DNA of 64,000 nt from an uncultured Tessaracoccus sp. (lineage in GTDB: Bacteria; Actinomycetota; Actinomycetes; Propionibacteriales; Propionibacteriaceae), in the NCBI RefSeq assembly GCF_943914565.1, contig NZ_CALUCN010000004.1, positions 154,944 to 218,943 on the forward strand. The letters are read 5' to 3'. Below, in pieces: positions 54,521-63,855 of the stretch. Made by a program: the position numbers and the translations under genes. The stretch's first letter is position 1; every line of letters begins with the position of its first letter. The notes under the pieces were generated by a model. The model was not told where the DNA came from, ran no database searches, and worked only from the letters and a program-made list of their open reading frames with translations.

Positions 54521-57500
54521 GTGACCATGTCGATGCGTCGTTCTCTCCCACGCAGGGGTGCCGTCACCCCGCGAGCCGCTGCGCGTGCCACCCGCGCGCG
54601 CACGAGCGCCCTCGCCAAGCTGGGCGCGACGCTGGCCGCCGCCGCGCTCTGCCTCACCGCGGTCCCCTCCGCAGCCGAACCGCCCGCGCCGGCACCCGCC
54701 GCCGGACCGAGCAGTGGCGGGCTCGCCAACCCCACGTCGGGGCTCCGCGACGTCGTGCCCCGGCTCCAGCAACTCCGGGTCGACGACGACGGCACGCCCT
54801 GGCTGCCCACCGACGGCTCGCGCGTGCTCGTCGTCGGTGACGACGCCGTCGCGCTCCGCGATGCCCGGGCCTTCGCCTCGACGGTGGCCCGGGCGAGCGG
54901 CGCGACGGTCACCGCCCAGCGTGGTGCCGCGGCGGACGCGCAGGCCGGTGACGTCGTCGTCGAGCTGGGCGACGTCGAGGGCCTCCCGGGCGCCGGCACC
55001 GACGAGGGCTACGGCATCACGGTCGCCGCCGGTGTCGCACGCGTGGCCGCCCCCACCGCCACGGGCCTGTTCCACGCGGAGCAGACGCTGATCCAGTCGG
55101 TGCGCACCGCGGGCGGCGCGCAGGCCGCGACCGTCGTCGACTGGCCCGCGCACCCCGACCGGTCGCTGCACGTCGACGCCGCACGCAAGTACTTCTCGCC
55201 CGCCTGGTTCAAGGCGCAGATCGACCGGCTCGCCGAGTACAAGGTCAACCAGGTCCAGTGGCACGTCTCCGAGAACGAGGGCTTCCGCCTCGAGTCGAAG
55301 CGGCACCCCGAGATCATGTCGGAGCAGTACATCACCCAGGAGCAGGCGAAGGGCATCGTCGCCCACGCGAAGGCCCGCCACATCCAGATCGTCCCGTCGC
55401 TCGACGTGCCCGGGCACATGGGCCAGGTGATCGCGAAGAAGCCGGAGTTCGCGGCTGCGGACACCGACGAGGGCCGCAAGATGCTCGACTACTCCAAACC
55501 CGAGGTGCGGGCGTTCGTGAAGGACCTCGTCTCCGAGTTCGCGCCCATCTTCGACACCGACACGTGGCACATCGGTGGCGACGAGGTGTTCGACATGAAC
55601 ACGCTCGGCACGCTGGGCACCCGCTACCCGCAACTGCTCGCGTACGCGAAGGACGTCACCGGCGAGCCGGATGCCGAGGTGCTGGACGGCTACATGCACT
55701 TCCTCGACGAGGTCGCGACTAACGTCAAGGGTCTCGGCGTCGAGCACGTGCGCGTGTGGTCCGACCTGCTCTCCATCAGCAAGCACGTCACGCTCCCGAA
55801 GGACATCGAGGTGGCCTACTGGACGAAGTGGCACACGTCGATGCCCTCGGCGAAGACGCTCGTGGACGAGGGGCACAAGCTGCTCAACGTCCACGACGGC
55901 TACTTCTACTACGTGCTCCCACGCTGCTCGACCTGCGCCTACCACGAGCGCGTCCCCGCATCGACGATCCTCGCCGAGTGGACGCCGACGAAGTTCTCGG
56001 GCAACAGCGAGCCCGTGGCCGCGTCGTCGGTCACCGGCGCCTCGTACGCGATCTGGGCGGACAAGCCCGACGTCGAGACCGAGCAGCAGGTCGCCGACGG
56101 CATCCGGCTGCCCGTCACGGCGATGGTCGAGCGCACCTGGAACCCGAACGTCCAACCCGACTTCGACCACGCCCGCTGGGAGACCGTCGTGAACGTCCTC
56201 GACGGCAAGGCCGACGCCACCGAGCTCCTGCCTCCCTCGACGGACCCGACGACGCGCCCGGCGCTGGTGCCGTTGCCGGCCGAGATGCAGATGGGGGAGG
56301 GCACCTTCGCCCTCACGGCGGACACCCGGATCGTCGCCCCGGCCGAGGCGCGCTCGGTCGCGAACCTGCTGCGCGACCGGGTCGCCACCGCCACCGGGTA
56401 CCCCCTCCCGGTCGTGGACCGAGCGCAGCGCGAGGGCGACATCCAGCTCCGCCTCGACCCGTCGTTCACCCCGACGGACACTCCTGTCCCCGACGAGGGC
56501 TACCGTCTGAGCGTCACCCCCGACGGGGTGCAGGTCATCGCCCGCACCCCGCAGGGCCTCTTCTACGGCACGCAGACCTTGGTGCAGCTGTTCCCGCCGC
56601 TCATCGAGTCCGACACCCTGGTGCTGGGCGACTGGAGCGCGCCCGCCGTCGAGATCGTCGACGCCCCACGGTTCGCGCACCGCAGCGCCCAGAACGACGT
56701 CGCCCGCTCGTTCCTCACCGTCGACGAGGTCAAGCACATCGTCGACACGATGGCGACCGTCAAGCAGAACCGTCTCCACCTCCACCTGGCCGACGACCAG
56801 GGGTGGCGCATCGAGATCACCAACGAGGGCAAGGCGGCCGACGACCCCGTCGACTACACGAAGCTCACCGAGGTCTCCGGTAAGTCGGCGATGCTGCTCG
56901 ACAAGCGGCACACCCACGAGCGGGAGCTCGGCCGGCACGGTTACTACACCCAGGACGAGTACCGCGAGATCGTGCGCTACGCCGCCGAACGGTTCGTGCA
57001 GGTGATCCCCGAGATCGACGTGCCCGCGCACTCCAACGCGATCCTGCACGCGATCCCCGAGCTCAACTCGGCCAAGTCCCTGCCCGCCGCGACCGTGTAC
57101 GGCACGGTGCCCGAGCAGAACGACGGCGACGTCGGGGAGTCCGCGCTGGACCTCGACAATCCCCAGACGTGGGTGTCGCTGCGCCACATCTTCACGCAGA
57201 TCGCGGAGATGACGCCCGGCAACATCCTCCACGTCGGCGGCGACGAGTCGCACGCCATGATGGTGAACCACCCCGCCGACTACGCGAAATTCGTGACGAG
57301 GACCGTCGACCTCGCCCACGCGCTCGGCAAGCACTCGATGGGCTGGAACGAGTACGCGGTGGCGGACCTGCAGCCGGGCGACGTCGTCCACTACTGGGTG
57401 GGCGACACCGCGGTGACGAAGCAGGCCATCCGGGACAAGGGCGCCCGCGTCGTGATCTCGAAGGCCGACTCGTCCTACCTGGACATGAAGTACGACGCCT

Positions 57501-59287
57501 CGACCCCGATCGGTCTCACGTGGGCGGGCATGGGCGACCTGGACAAGTACTACGACTGGGACCCGGCCACCGTGGTCGCCGGCATCGACGAGTCGAGCAT
57601 CCTCGGCGTCGAGGCGCCGATCTGGGCGGAGACGATCCGCGGTGGGGACCAGAAGGAGTTCCTCATGTTCCCGCGCGTGATCTCGCACGCGGAGATCGGC
57701 TGGACACCGCAGTCCGAGCGTGATCTGCCCGACTTCCTCGAGCGCATGCAGTCGATGGGCTCGCGCCTGCAGGCGCGCGGCATGAACTTCTACGACGGTC
57801 CTCGCGTGGCGTGGAGTTCCGAGCTGGGTGGCACGCCCACGACGGCTGGCACCGACCGCACCCGCATCGAGGTCGCGCGACTCGCGGCCCCGCGTACGGT
57901 GATCAGCGCCGACGGTGGTTCGGTCCTGCCGGCCACCAAGGCTGCGGCGGTGCGCAGCGCCGCGAGCGCCCCGTCGACGAGCGAGGCCATCACCGCGACG
58001 ATCGACTTCGGCGACGGCTCCGCGCCGGTCCCGGCGACCTTCACGACCGACCGGGCCCGCGACGCGGTCCACGCCGCCGGCATCGCGTTCATCGGCGCCG
58101 ACCACGCCTACGCGCAGCCCGGCACCCACGACGTCACGGTCACGCTGAGCGACGGCCGCGTCGCGCGGTCGACGGTCACCGTCGAGGACGGCTGGACGGC
58201 CCCGTCGGCGCCCACCTACGACGCGTGCAGCATCCCCACCATGCACGTCGCCGACGGCGCGGTCCGCGACGACAGCCGCGTCATCGTCGACGCCACCGGC
58301 ATGGAGCCCAACGCGTTCGTCGACGTGCGGTGGGACGGCACGTCGCAGGGGACCGTGCGCTCGGACGACCGCGGCAGCTTGGAGGCCAGCGTCTACGTGC
58401 CGTACCGCACGCCGCGCGGTGACCACCTGCTGCGGCTGCAGTCGCCCGACGGCAGGTTCGTCGAGCAGGTGGTGACCGTGGACTCGCGGACCAACCCGCC
58501 GAAGGGCGCGGTCATCGAGGGCGTCACCGCCCGGACGAGCTCCGAGGCGACGAACGAGTCGGCCCCGAACGGGCTGGCCACCGCGATCGTCGACGGTGAT
58601 CCGGCCACGTTCTGGCACTCGCAGTGGGCGCAGCCCGCGGCGACGTACCCGCACTGGGTCGAGCTCGACCTCGGCCGGTCCCACGACCTCACCTCGCTCA
58701 CGTGGGTGCCGCGGCAGGACAGCGCCAACGGCCTCGTCGCCACGGTGACCGTCTCGGTGAGCGACGACGGCGCGACCTGGACGCCCGTGCGCGAGGACGC
58801 GACGCTCGAACCCGGCCAGGGTCCGACGACATTGGACCTTGCCGCCACGGCCCGCCACGTGCGCATCGACCTGCTCGATCCGCAGAAGGCGAACCAGGTC
58901 TGGGCCACCGTCGGGGAGATCACCCTGCGCGGCACCGAGGAGGGCAAGGCCCCCGAGGAGCCGGCCCCCGTCGTTGCCGAGGAGTGGCAGCCTGCCGAGG
59001 GTTGCCCGACGCCGGGACCCGAGCCGAGCCCCGATCCGACGCCGAGCCCGTCGCCGGAGCCCACCCCGACGCCAGGCACGCCGGCCCCGACCCCGGAGCG
59101 GAGCCCCACGCCCGGCACGCCGGCCCCGACCCCGGGCGCACCCGCACCGACGCCCGACCGGCCCACCCCGGACGCGCCCGGCCCACGGCCGAGGACGTCC
59201 GCGCCCATCGGCGGTCCCACGTCGGGGACGCCCACTGCCGACCGGCCGTCGAGGCCACACCCTGGTCTGCCGGCAACGGGGTGGTGA
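54521..59287 (+). CDS. Secreted tandem GH20 beta-hexosaminidase
   Basis: 1588 residues. A long basic N-terminus and hydrophobic signal (about 32-50, ending PSAAEP) precede two GH20 modules: first with catalytic HIGGDEVF (Asp354-Glu355), second with HVGGDESH (Asp908-Glu909). Then come a PKD-like domain (about 1150-1220), an Ig-like region, an F5/8-type lectin domain (about 1330-1475), a Pro/Thr-rich stalk and a final LPATGW. Such tandem enzymes (StrH-like) strip terminal beta-HexNAc from host glycans; the first module could be lacto-N-biosidase-like. GTG at 54521 has GAGGAG seven bases upstream. LPATG lacks the usual membrane anchor and charged tail. Confidence 0.9.
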   Translation: MTMSMRRSLPRRGAVTPRAAARATRARTSALAKLGATLAAAALCLTAVPSAAEPPAPAPAAGPSSGGLANPTSGLRDVVPRLQQLRVDDDGTPWLPTDGSRVLVVGDDAVALRDARAFASTVARASGATVTAQRGAAADAQAGDVVVELGDVEGLPGAGTDEGYGITVAAGVARVAAPTATGLFHAEQTLIQSVRTAGGAQAATVVDWPAHPDRSLHVDAARKYFSPAWFKAQIDRLAEYKVNQVQWHVSENEGFRLESKRHPEIMSEQYITQEQAKGIVAHAKARHIQIVPSLDVPGHMGQVIAKKPEFAAADTDEGRKMLDYSKPEVRAFVKDLVSEFAPIFDTDTWHIGGDEVFDMNTLGTLGTRYPQLLAYAKDVTGEPDAEVLDGYMHFLDEVATNVKGLGVEHVRVWSDLLSISKHVTLPKDIEVAYWTKWHTSMPSAKTLVDEGHKLLNVHDGYFYYVLPRCSTCAYHERVPASTILAEWTPTKFSGNSEPVAASSVTGASYAIWADKPDVETEQQVADGIRLPVTAMVERTWNPNVQPDFDHARWETVVNVLDGKADATELLPPSTDPTTRPALVPLPAEMQMGEGTFALTADTRIVAPAEARSVANLLRDRVATATGYPLPVVDRAQREGDIQLRLDPSFTPTDTPVPDEGYRLSVTPDGVQVIARTPQGLFYGTQTLVQLFPPLIESDTLVLGDWSAPAVEIVDAPRFAHRSAQNDVARSFLTVDEVKHIVDTMATVKQNRLHLHLADDQGWRIEITNEGKAADDPVDYTKLTEVSGKSAMLLDKRHTHERELGRHGYYTQDEYREIVRYAAERFVQVIPEIDVPAHSNAILHAIPELNSAKSLPAATVYGTVPEQNDGDVGESALDLDNPQTWVSLRHIFTQIAEMTPGNILHVGGDESHAMMVNHPADYAKFVTRTVDLAHALGKHSMGWNEYAVADLQPGDVVHYWVGDTAVTKQAIRDKGARVVISKADSSYLDMKYDASTPIGLTWAGMGDLDKYYDWDPATVVAGIDESSILGVEAPIWAETIRGGDQKEFLMFPRVISHAEIGWTPQSERDLPDFLERMQSMGSRLQARGMNFYDGPRVAWSSELGGTPTTAGTDRTRIEVARLAAPRTVISADGGSVLPATKAAAVRSAASAPSTSEAITATIDFGDGSAPVPATFTTDRARDAVHAAGIAFIGADHAYAQPGTHDVTVTLSDGRVARSTVTVEDGWTAPSAPTYDACSIPTMHVADGAVRDDSRVIVDATGMEPNAFVDVRWDGTSQGTVRSDDRGSLEASVYVPYRTPRGDHLLRLQSPDGRFVEQVVTVDSRTNPPKGAVIEGVTARTSSEATNESAPNGLATAIVDGDPATFWHSQWAQPAATYPHWVELDLGRSHDLTSLTWVPRQDSANGLVATVTVSVSDDGATWTPVREDATLEPGQGPTTLDLAATARHVRIDLLDPQKANQVWATVGEITLRGTEEGKAPEEPAPVVAEEWQPAEGCPTPGPEPSPDPTPSPSPEPTPTPGTPAPTPERSPTPGTPAPTPGAPAPTPDRPTPDAPGPRPRTSAPIGGPTSGTPTADRPSRPHPGLPATGW

Positions 59288-59326
59288 GCGTAGGATCGAC
59301 AACGAGGAAGCGCCACACGAACCTGC

Positions 59327-59354
59327 GGGGGAGGGCCACCGACGGCCCTTCCCC
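59327..59354 (+). terminator. Hairpin after the GH20 gene
   Basis: GGGGGAGGGCC (59327-59337) pairs with GGCCCTTCCCC (59344-59354) with a single G-T-type mismatch and a 6-base loop. It separates the GH20 gene from the transporter operon. Confidence 0.55.
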
Positions 59355-59468
59355 GGCCACCGGACGACGGAGCAGTCGACCGGTGCACGTCCCCCACGCG
59401 GCCCCGCGGAGGGGACACCGACCAAGTCTCCGCACCGACGCGGAACTGACGCCTTGAGGAGGCAAACC

Positions 59469-60782
59469 ATGCGATGCAAGACACTCGTCGCGCTCGTCGC
59501 GGCCGGCGCGCTGGCCATGACGGGCTGCGCCGGCGGCGGGAACACCGACGGCGGCAAGGACGCCGGGGGCGACGCCAGCAGCAGCGCGCCGGCCGGCGAC
59601 GGCAAGGGCGCCGGCGGCGACGTCGGCGTGTTCACCTGGTGGGCCGAGGGCTCCGAGAAGTTGGGGCTCGACGCGCTCACCGAGCAGTTCGGCAAGCAGT
59701 TCCCGAACGACACGTTCGTGAACCTCGCGGTCTCCGGCGGCGCCGGGTCCAACGCGAAGGCGAAGCTCGAGGCGGACCTGCAGAACAACAACCCGCCGGA
59801 CTCGTTCCAGGGCCACGCGGGCGCGGAGCTCTACGACTACATCAGCAACGAGCAGATCGAGCCCGTCAACGAGATCATCGACGAGCTCGGCGGGTCCGAC
59901 GTGTTCCCCGAGAGCCTGCTGGAGCTCATCACCGTCGACGGCAACATCTACTCGGTGCCCTCGAACGTCCACCGCTCCAACGTCGTGTGGGCCAACCCCG
60001 AGGTGCTCGCCAAGGCCGGCCTCGGCAAGGAGGCCCCGAAGGACATCGACGCCTGGCTCGCCGACATGGAGGCGCTGAAGGCCAAGGGCGTCGCGACGCC
60101 GCTCGCGGTCGGGCAGGCCCCCTGGACGCAGCTGCACCTGTTCGAGTCGGTGCTGCTCGCCGAGCTCGGTCCGAAGGAGTACAACGCGCTGTTCACCGAC
60201 GGCGACTGGAAGTCCCCGAAGGTGACGTCCGCGGTCGAGAAGTACCAGAAGCTGCTCACGTTCGCCAACACCGGCGGCGCCGACGACTGGCCGCAGGCCA
60301 CCGACATGGTCATCGACGGCAAGGCGGCCTACAACGTCATGGGTGACTGGGCGGTCGCGCAGTTCACGCAGGCGAAGAAGAAGGACGGCGAGGACTACAT
60401 CTACTGGCCGACCCCCGGCACCGACGGCACGTTCCTGTTCCTCGCCGACTCGTTCACGCTGCCCAAGGGCGCGAAGAACCCCGACGGCGCCAAGGACTGG
60501 CTGCGCACGATCGGCTCCGCCGACGGCCAGGAGGCGTTCAGCCTCGCCAAGGGCTCGATCCCGGCCCGCACCGACGTGAAGACCGACGAGTTCCCGGCCT
60601 ACCAGCAGACCGCGATGGAGTCGTTCAAGAACGACGAGATCGCCCCGTCGATCGCCCACGGCGCCGCGGCGCAGATGGCGTGGAGCTCCGACATCAGCAC
60701 CGCAATCTCGAAGTTCCAGACGGACAAGAACGCCCAGGGCCTCCAGGACGCCCTGGCCGCCGCCGCAGAGAAGAACCGCTGA
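59469..60782 (+). CDS. Sugar-binding lipoprotein, glucose/mannose (GtsA/TtGBP-like) type
   Basis: 437 residues. Lipoprotein signal with LAMTGC (Cys20) and a Gly/Ser/Ala linker, then a solute-binding domain with VFTWWAEGSEKLG, VSGGAGSNAKAKLEADLQNNNPPDSFQGHAG, SVPSNVHRSNVVW and NVMGDWAVA. These match the Thermus glucose-binding protein family, so glucose, galactose or mannose uptake is likely rather than a HexNAc oligosaccharide. ATG at 59469 follows GAGGAGG by six bases; upstream in-frame sequence is the GH20 terminator region. Sits outside the membrane and delivers sugar to the two permeases downstream. Confidence 0.9.
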   Translation: MRCKTLVALVAAGALAMTGCAGGGNTDGGKDAGGDASSSAPAGDGKGAGGDVGVFTWWAEGSEKLGLDALTEQFGKQFPNDTFVNLAVSGGAGSNAKAKLEADLQNNNPPDSFQGHAGAELYDYISNEQIEPVNEIIDELGGSDVFPESLLELITVDGNIYSVPSNVHRSNVVWANPEVLAKAGLGKEAPKDIDAWLADMEALKAKGVATPLAVGQAPWTQLHLFESVLLAELGPKEYNALFTDGDWKSPKVTSAVEKYQKLLTFANTGGADDWPQATDMVIDGKAAYNVMGDWAVAQFTQAKKKDGEDYIYWPTPGTDGTFLFLADSFTLPKGAKNPDGAKDWLRTIGSADGQEAFSLAKGSIPARTDVKTDEFPAYQQTAMESFKNDEIAPSIAHGAAAQMAWSSDISTAISKFQTDKNAQGLQDALAAAAEKNR

Positions 60783-60789
60783 CCCGCGA

Positions 60790-60822
60790 GGTGTGTGCCC
60801 CGGAACACCCGGGGCACACACC
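60790..60822 (+). terminator. Intra-operon hairpin between binding protein and permeases
   Basis: Perfect 14-base stem (GGTGTGTGCCCCGG and its complement) with loop AACAC, eight bases after the binding-protein stop. This kind of element commonly reduces read-through so the binding protein is made in excess. Confidence 0.7.
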
Positions 60823-60842
60823 CCTGACCCAAAGGCACGACC

Positions 60843-61751
60843 ATGTGGAAGAAGTGGCAGGGACTGCTCCTCGTCGTCCCGTCGATCCTGTTGGTGCTCG
60901 TCTTCGTCTACGGGCTCATCGCGCGCACGTTCATGACGTCGCTCGAGCCGCTGACGAAGAAGACCTTCGCCGGCAACGAGCAGATCGTGAGCCCCGGTGG
61001 CTTCGACAACTACGTGATGCTCCTCGCCGACGAGCGCTACCAGCGTTCGCTGTGGAACCTGCTCGTGCTCACCGTCGTCTTCGTCGGCGGCACGATGCTG
61101 TTCGGCATGCTGTGGGCCCTGCTGCTGGAGAAGGGCGTCACCGCAGAGGGCGTCTTCCGTTCGATCTACCTCTTCCCCATGGCCATCTCGTTCATCGCGT
61201 CGGGCCTGGTGTGGAAGTGGCTCCTCTCGCCCGGCATCGGTTCCCACGAGGCCATCGGCCTCAACCGGCTGTTCCTCATGGTGGGACTGCCGGAGTTGCA
61301 GTCCCGATGGTGGTCCGACCCCGGGCCGTTCAACATGGCCGCGATGGCCATGCCCGCCGTCTGGCAGCTCTCCGGCTACGTGATGGCCCTGTTCCTCGCC
61401 GGCTTCCGTGGCATCTCGGAGGACCAGCGCGAGGCGGCGCGCGTCGACGGCGCCACCGAGTTCCGCATCTACCGCCACGTGCTGTTCCCGCAACTCTCAC
61501 CCATCGCGCTCTCCGCGCTCATCATCATCGGCCACATGTCGATGAAGACCTTCGACCTCATCTACGCGATCGCCGGGCAGAACAACTACGTCGCCGACGT
61601 GCCCGCGACCCTGATGTGGACCCAGCTGTTCTCCCAGCACAACGCCCCGACGGCCGCCGCCAACGCGACGGTGCTGCTCTTGATCGTCGCGCTGGTCGTG
61701 ATCCCCTACCTCGTCTACACCAACCGCACCGAGCAGGGAGGCCGCCGATGA
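60843..61751 (+). CDS. Sugar ABC transporter permease (GtsB-like)
   Basis: 302 residues with about six membrane segments starting at residue 7. EAA loop EAARVDGATEFRIYRHVLFPQLSP. The segment FPMAISFIASGLVWKWLL...GLN is typical of the glucose/mannose permease branch. ATG at 60843; stop overlaps the next ATG (ATGA). No ATPase gene is adjacent. Confidence 0.9.
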   Translation: MWKKWQGLLLVVPSILLVLVFVYGLIARTFMTSLEPLTKKTFAGNEQIVSPGGFDNYVMLLADERYQRSLWNLLVLTVVFVGGTMLFGMLWALLLEKGVTAEGVFRSIYLFPMAISFIASGLVWKWLLSPGIGSHEAIGLNRLFLMVGLPELQSRWWSDPGPFNMAAMAMPAVWQLSGYVMALFLAGFRGISEDQREAARVDGATEFRIYRHVLFPQLSPIALSALIIIGHMSMKTFDLIYAIAGQNNYVADVPATLMWTQLFSQHNAPTAAANATVLLLIVALVVIPYLVYTNRTEQGGRR

Positions 61752-62644
61752 CCGCCACCGTGATCGAACAGGCGCCGGCCCCGGACGCCCGGCCGCGCCG
61801 ACGTCGGCACACCACCGGCGAGCTGACCTGGCGCACCATCAGGATGGCGTTGCTCATCCTCTTCGCGCTGCTCGTGCTGATGCCGATCTACGTCGTGCTC
61901 GTCACGAGCTTCAAGGCGCCGGGCGACTTCCGCGTCGCGGAGGCATGGAACCTGCCCGCGCGGCTCAACTTCCACGGCTGGCAGGCCGCCTGGGACGCGC
62001 TCGCCCCCGCGCTCGGCCGCTCCGTCGTCCTCGCGATCGCCGCCGCCGTGATCTCGTCGCTGCTCGGCTCGATGAACGGATTCGTGTTCGCCAAGTGGAA
62101 GTTCCCGGGCGCGACCGTGGTGTTCACCATGTTCCTGTTCGGCATGTTCATCCCGTACCAGGCGGTGATGATCCCGCTGCAGAGCCTCATGATCCGGATG
62201 AACACCGAGGCGCCGTTCATGACCGGCATCCCGACGCTGATCCTCGTGCACGTGATCTACGGCATCCCGATCTGCACGCTCATCTTCCGCAACTACTACG
62301 CCACCGCGGTGCCCGAGGACATCATCGAGGCCTCCCGCGTCGACGGGGCGGGCATGCTGCGCACCTACTGGTCGATCGTGCTGCCCGTGAGCATCCCGGC
62401 GTTCGTCGTGACGCTCATCTGGCAGTTCACGTCGGCGTGGAACGACTTCCTGTTCGCGCTGTTCCTCACCGACCGCAACACCGGCCCGGTCACGTTCGCG
62501 CTGCAGGAGCTCGCCTCGGCGCAGAACCCCGACTACTCGCGCATGATGGCGGGCGTGCTCGTCGCGTCCCTGCCGACCCTGCTCGTCTACATCTTCCTCG
62601 GCCGCTACTTCGTCCGCGGACTGATGAGCGGCTCCGTCAAGTGA
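61748..62644 (+). CDS. Sugar ABC transporter permease (GtsC-like)
   Basis: 298 residues. A ~35-residue charged N-terminus precedes six membrane segments. EAA loop EASRVDGAGMLRTYWSIVLPVSIP. ATG at 61748 overlaps the preceding stop by four bases. With the upstream permease it should form the membrane channel, and a shared ATPase encoded elsewhere is needed (inference). Confidence 0.9.
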   Translation: MTATVIEQAPAPDARPRRRRHTTGELTWRTIRMALLILFALLVLMPIYVVLVTSFKAPGDFRVAEAWNLPARLNFHGWQAAWDALAPALGRSVVLAIAAAVISSLLGSMNGFVFAKWKFPGATVVFTMFLFGMFIPYQAVMIPLQSLMIRMNTEAPFMTGIPTLILVHVIYGIPICTLIFRNYYATAVPEDIIEASRVDGAGMLRTYWSIVLPVSIPAFVVTLIWQFTSAWNDFLFALFLTDRNTGPVTFALQELASAQNPDYSRMMAGVLVASLPTLLVYIFLGRYFVRGLMSGSVK

Positions 62645-62710
62645 CGCACCCGGAGGAACCCAGGACGCCACGTGCATGGCCCTCCTGCGGGAGGGTCGTA
62701 TGCTGGCCGT

Positions 62711-63049
62711 ATGAGTGAGATCGGTCGCGAGGACGTCGAGGCAGCGCTCGAGGTGCGCCGTGAGCAGGGGGCCGGGCTGGAGCCGGCGCTGGTCGATGCG
62801 ATGGCGAACCGGATCGAGGCGACGGTGCGTCGTCGGTTCGAGGCCGAGGTGGCCGAGCGGCGTCGGATGGAACTCGCCGACTCCTCCGGGCGTGGCGGGC
62901 AGATCGCGGTGGCGATCGTCTCGCTCGTGCTGGCGATTCCGCTCACCGGGATCGCCAGCACCCTCGGCCTGGTGGGGATGTTCATCGCCTGGATGGGGAT
63001 CGCGGCGGTGAACATCGCGATGGCGATGCGGCGCCCACCGAAGCGCTGA
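62711..63049 (+). CDS. Small conserved membrane protein
   Basis: 112 residues. The first 60 are helical, charged and cytoplasmic (EDVEAALEVRREQGAGLEPALVDAMANRIEATVRRR); two close hydrophobic helices (about 68-82 and 85-105) form a hairpin in the membrane. It resembles a conserved actinobacterial protein of unknown function. A 6-bp hairpin (CCCTCC/GGAGGG, 62680-62695) lies just upstream and may end the transporter operon. Confidence 0.75.
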   Translation: MSEIGREDVEAALEVRREQGAGLEPALVDAMANRIEATVRRRFEAEVAERRRMELADSSGRGGQIAVAIVSLVLAIPLTGIASTLGLVGMFIAWMGIAAVNIAMAMRRPPKR

Positions 63050-63058
63050 GCAGGGGGC

Positions 63059-63757
63059 TCAGCGGGCGGTCGGTGCCGACGGCGGGCGACGCTTGGTGCG
63101 TTCGCGCAGGATCCGCAGCGCCCGTCGGAGGTCCTGACGTCGCTCGGCGTACGTCTCCTGGTGATCGAAGACGGGCAGGCTGATCTTGTACCGGATGGCC
63201 GCCACGCGCAGTGCGAACCCGGCGACGAGCGTGCTCGTCACCGCGATGCCCGGCTGCACCCCTGCCGCGAGCAGGCCCGCGTAGCCGAGCCCCGCGACGA
63301 GCGAGACCGACGCGTAGAGCTCCTCACGGAAGACGAGGGGGATGCGGTCGCAGAGCAGGTCGCGCAGGATGCCGCCGACGGCGCCGGTGACGAGGGCCGC
63401 GACGCCGGCGATGATGAATCCCATGTCCTTGTTGATGGCCACCTGCGCGCCGAGGATCGAGAACGCGACGAGCCCCACCGCGTCGAGCAGCAGGAAGAGG
63501 TCCCACACGTAGCGCAGGACGCGGGCCAGCCACACCGTGAGCCCTGCGGCGACCGTCACGAGCACGACGTAGCCCGGCTCCTTGATCCACACCAGTGGGT
63601 GGTTGTCGAGGAACAGGTCGCGAAACGTTCCGCCGCCCAGCGCCGTGACGAAACCCACCATGGCGACGCCGAACAGGTCCATCCGCTCCTTGCCGGCCGC
63701 GAGTGCCCCTGACATTGCTGCTGCGACCATGCCGATGACGGCGAGCATGTCCAGCAC
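63059..63757 (-). CDS. TRIC/UPF0126-family membrane protein
   Basis: 232 residues with seven hydrophobic helices in a duplicated arrangement. Both halves hold the family motif: GGGTFRDLFLD and GGILRDLLCDR. TRIC-type proteins act as trimeric cation channels. The C-terminal tail (about 200-232) is basic and cytoplasmic. GTG at 63757 is preceded by AAGGGGG; an ATG three codons later is an alternative. Convergent with the small membrane protein gene. Confidence 0.88.
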   Translation of the reverse strand: MLDMLAVIGMVAAAMSGALAAGKERMDLFGVAMVGFVTALGGGTFRDLFLDNHPLVWIKEPGYVVLVTVAAGLTVWLARVLRYVWDLFLLLDAVGLVAFSILGAQVAINKDMGFIIAGVAALVTGAVGGILRDLLCDRIPLVFREELYASVSLVAGLGYAGLLAAGVQPGIAVTSTLVAGFALRVAAIRYKISLPVFDHQETYAERRQDLRRALRILRERTKRRPPSAPTAR

Positions 63758-63855
63758 GGGCGGACCCCCTTTCCGACGTGGAGAGCCCGGGCGGAGCCGC
63801 GGCGGGCGACTCAATCATGACAGGTGCAGACGCAAGGCGTGTGGTCCGTTCGAGT

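Noticed and set aside
59266..59330. Frameshifted sortase anchor after LPATG
   Set aside because: The alternative frame offers only about eight hydrophobic residues before a basic stretch, too short for a real sorting signal; kept as a hint in the findings but not annotated as a frameshift.
54440..59791. Very long open frame (about 1780 codons) on the minus strand
   Set aside because: It is antisense to the GH20 gene, with Arg/Asp/Val/Gly-rich nonsense composition and no domains; high GC keeps the mirrored frame open.
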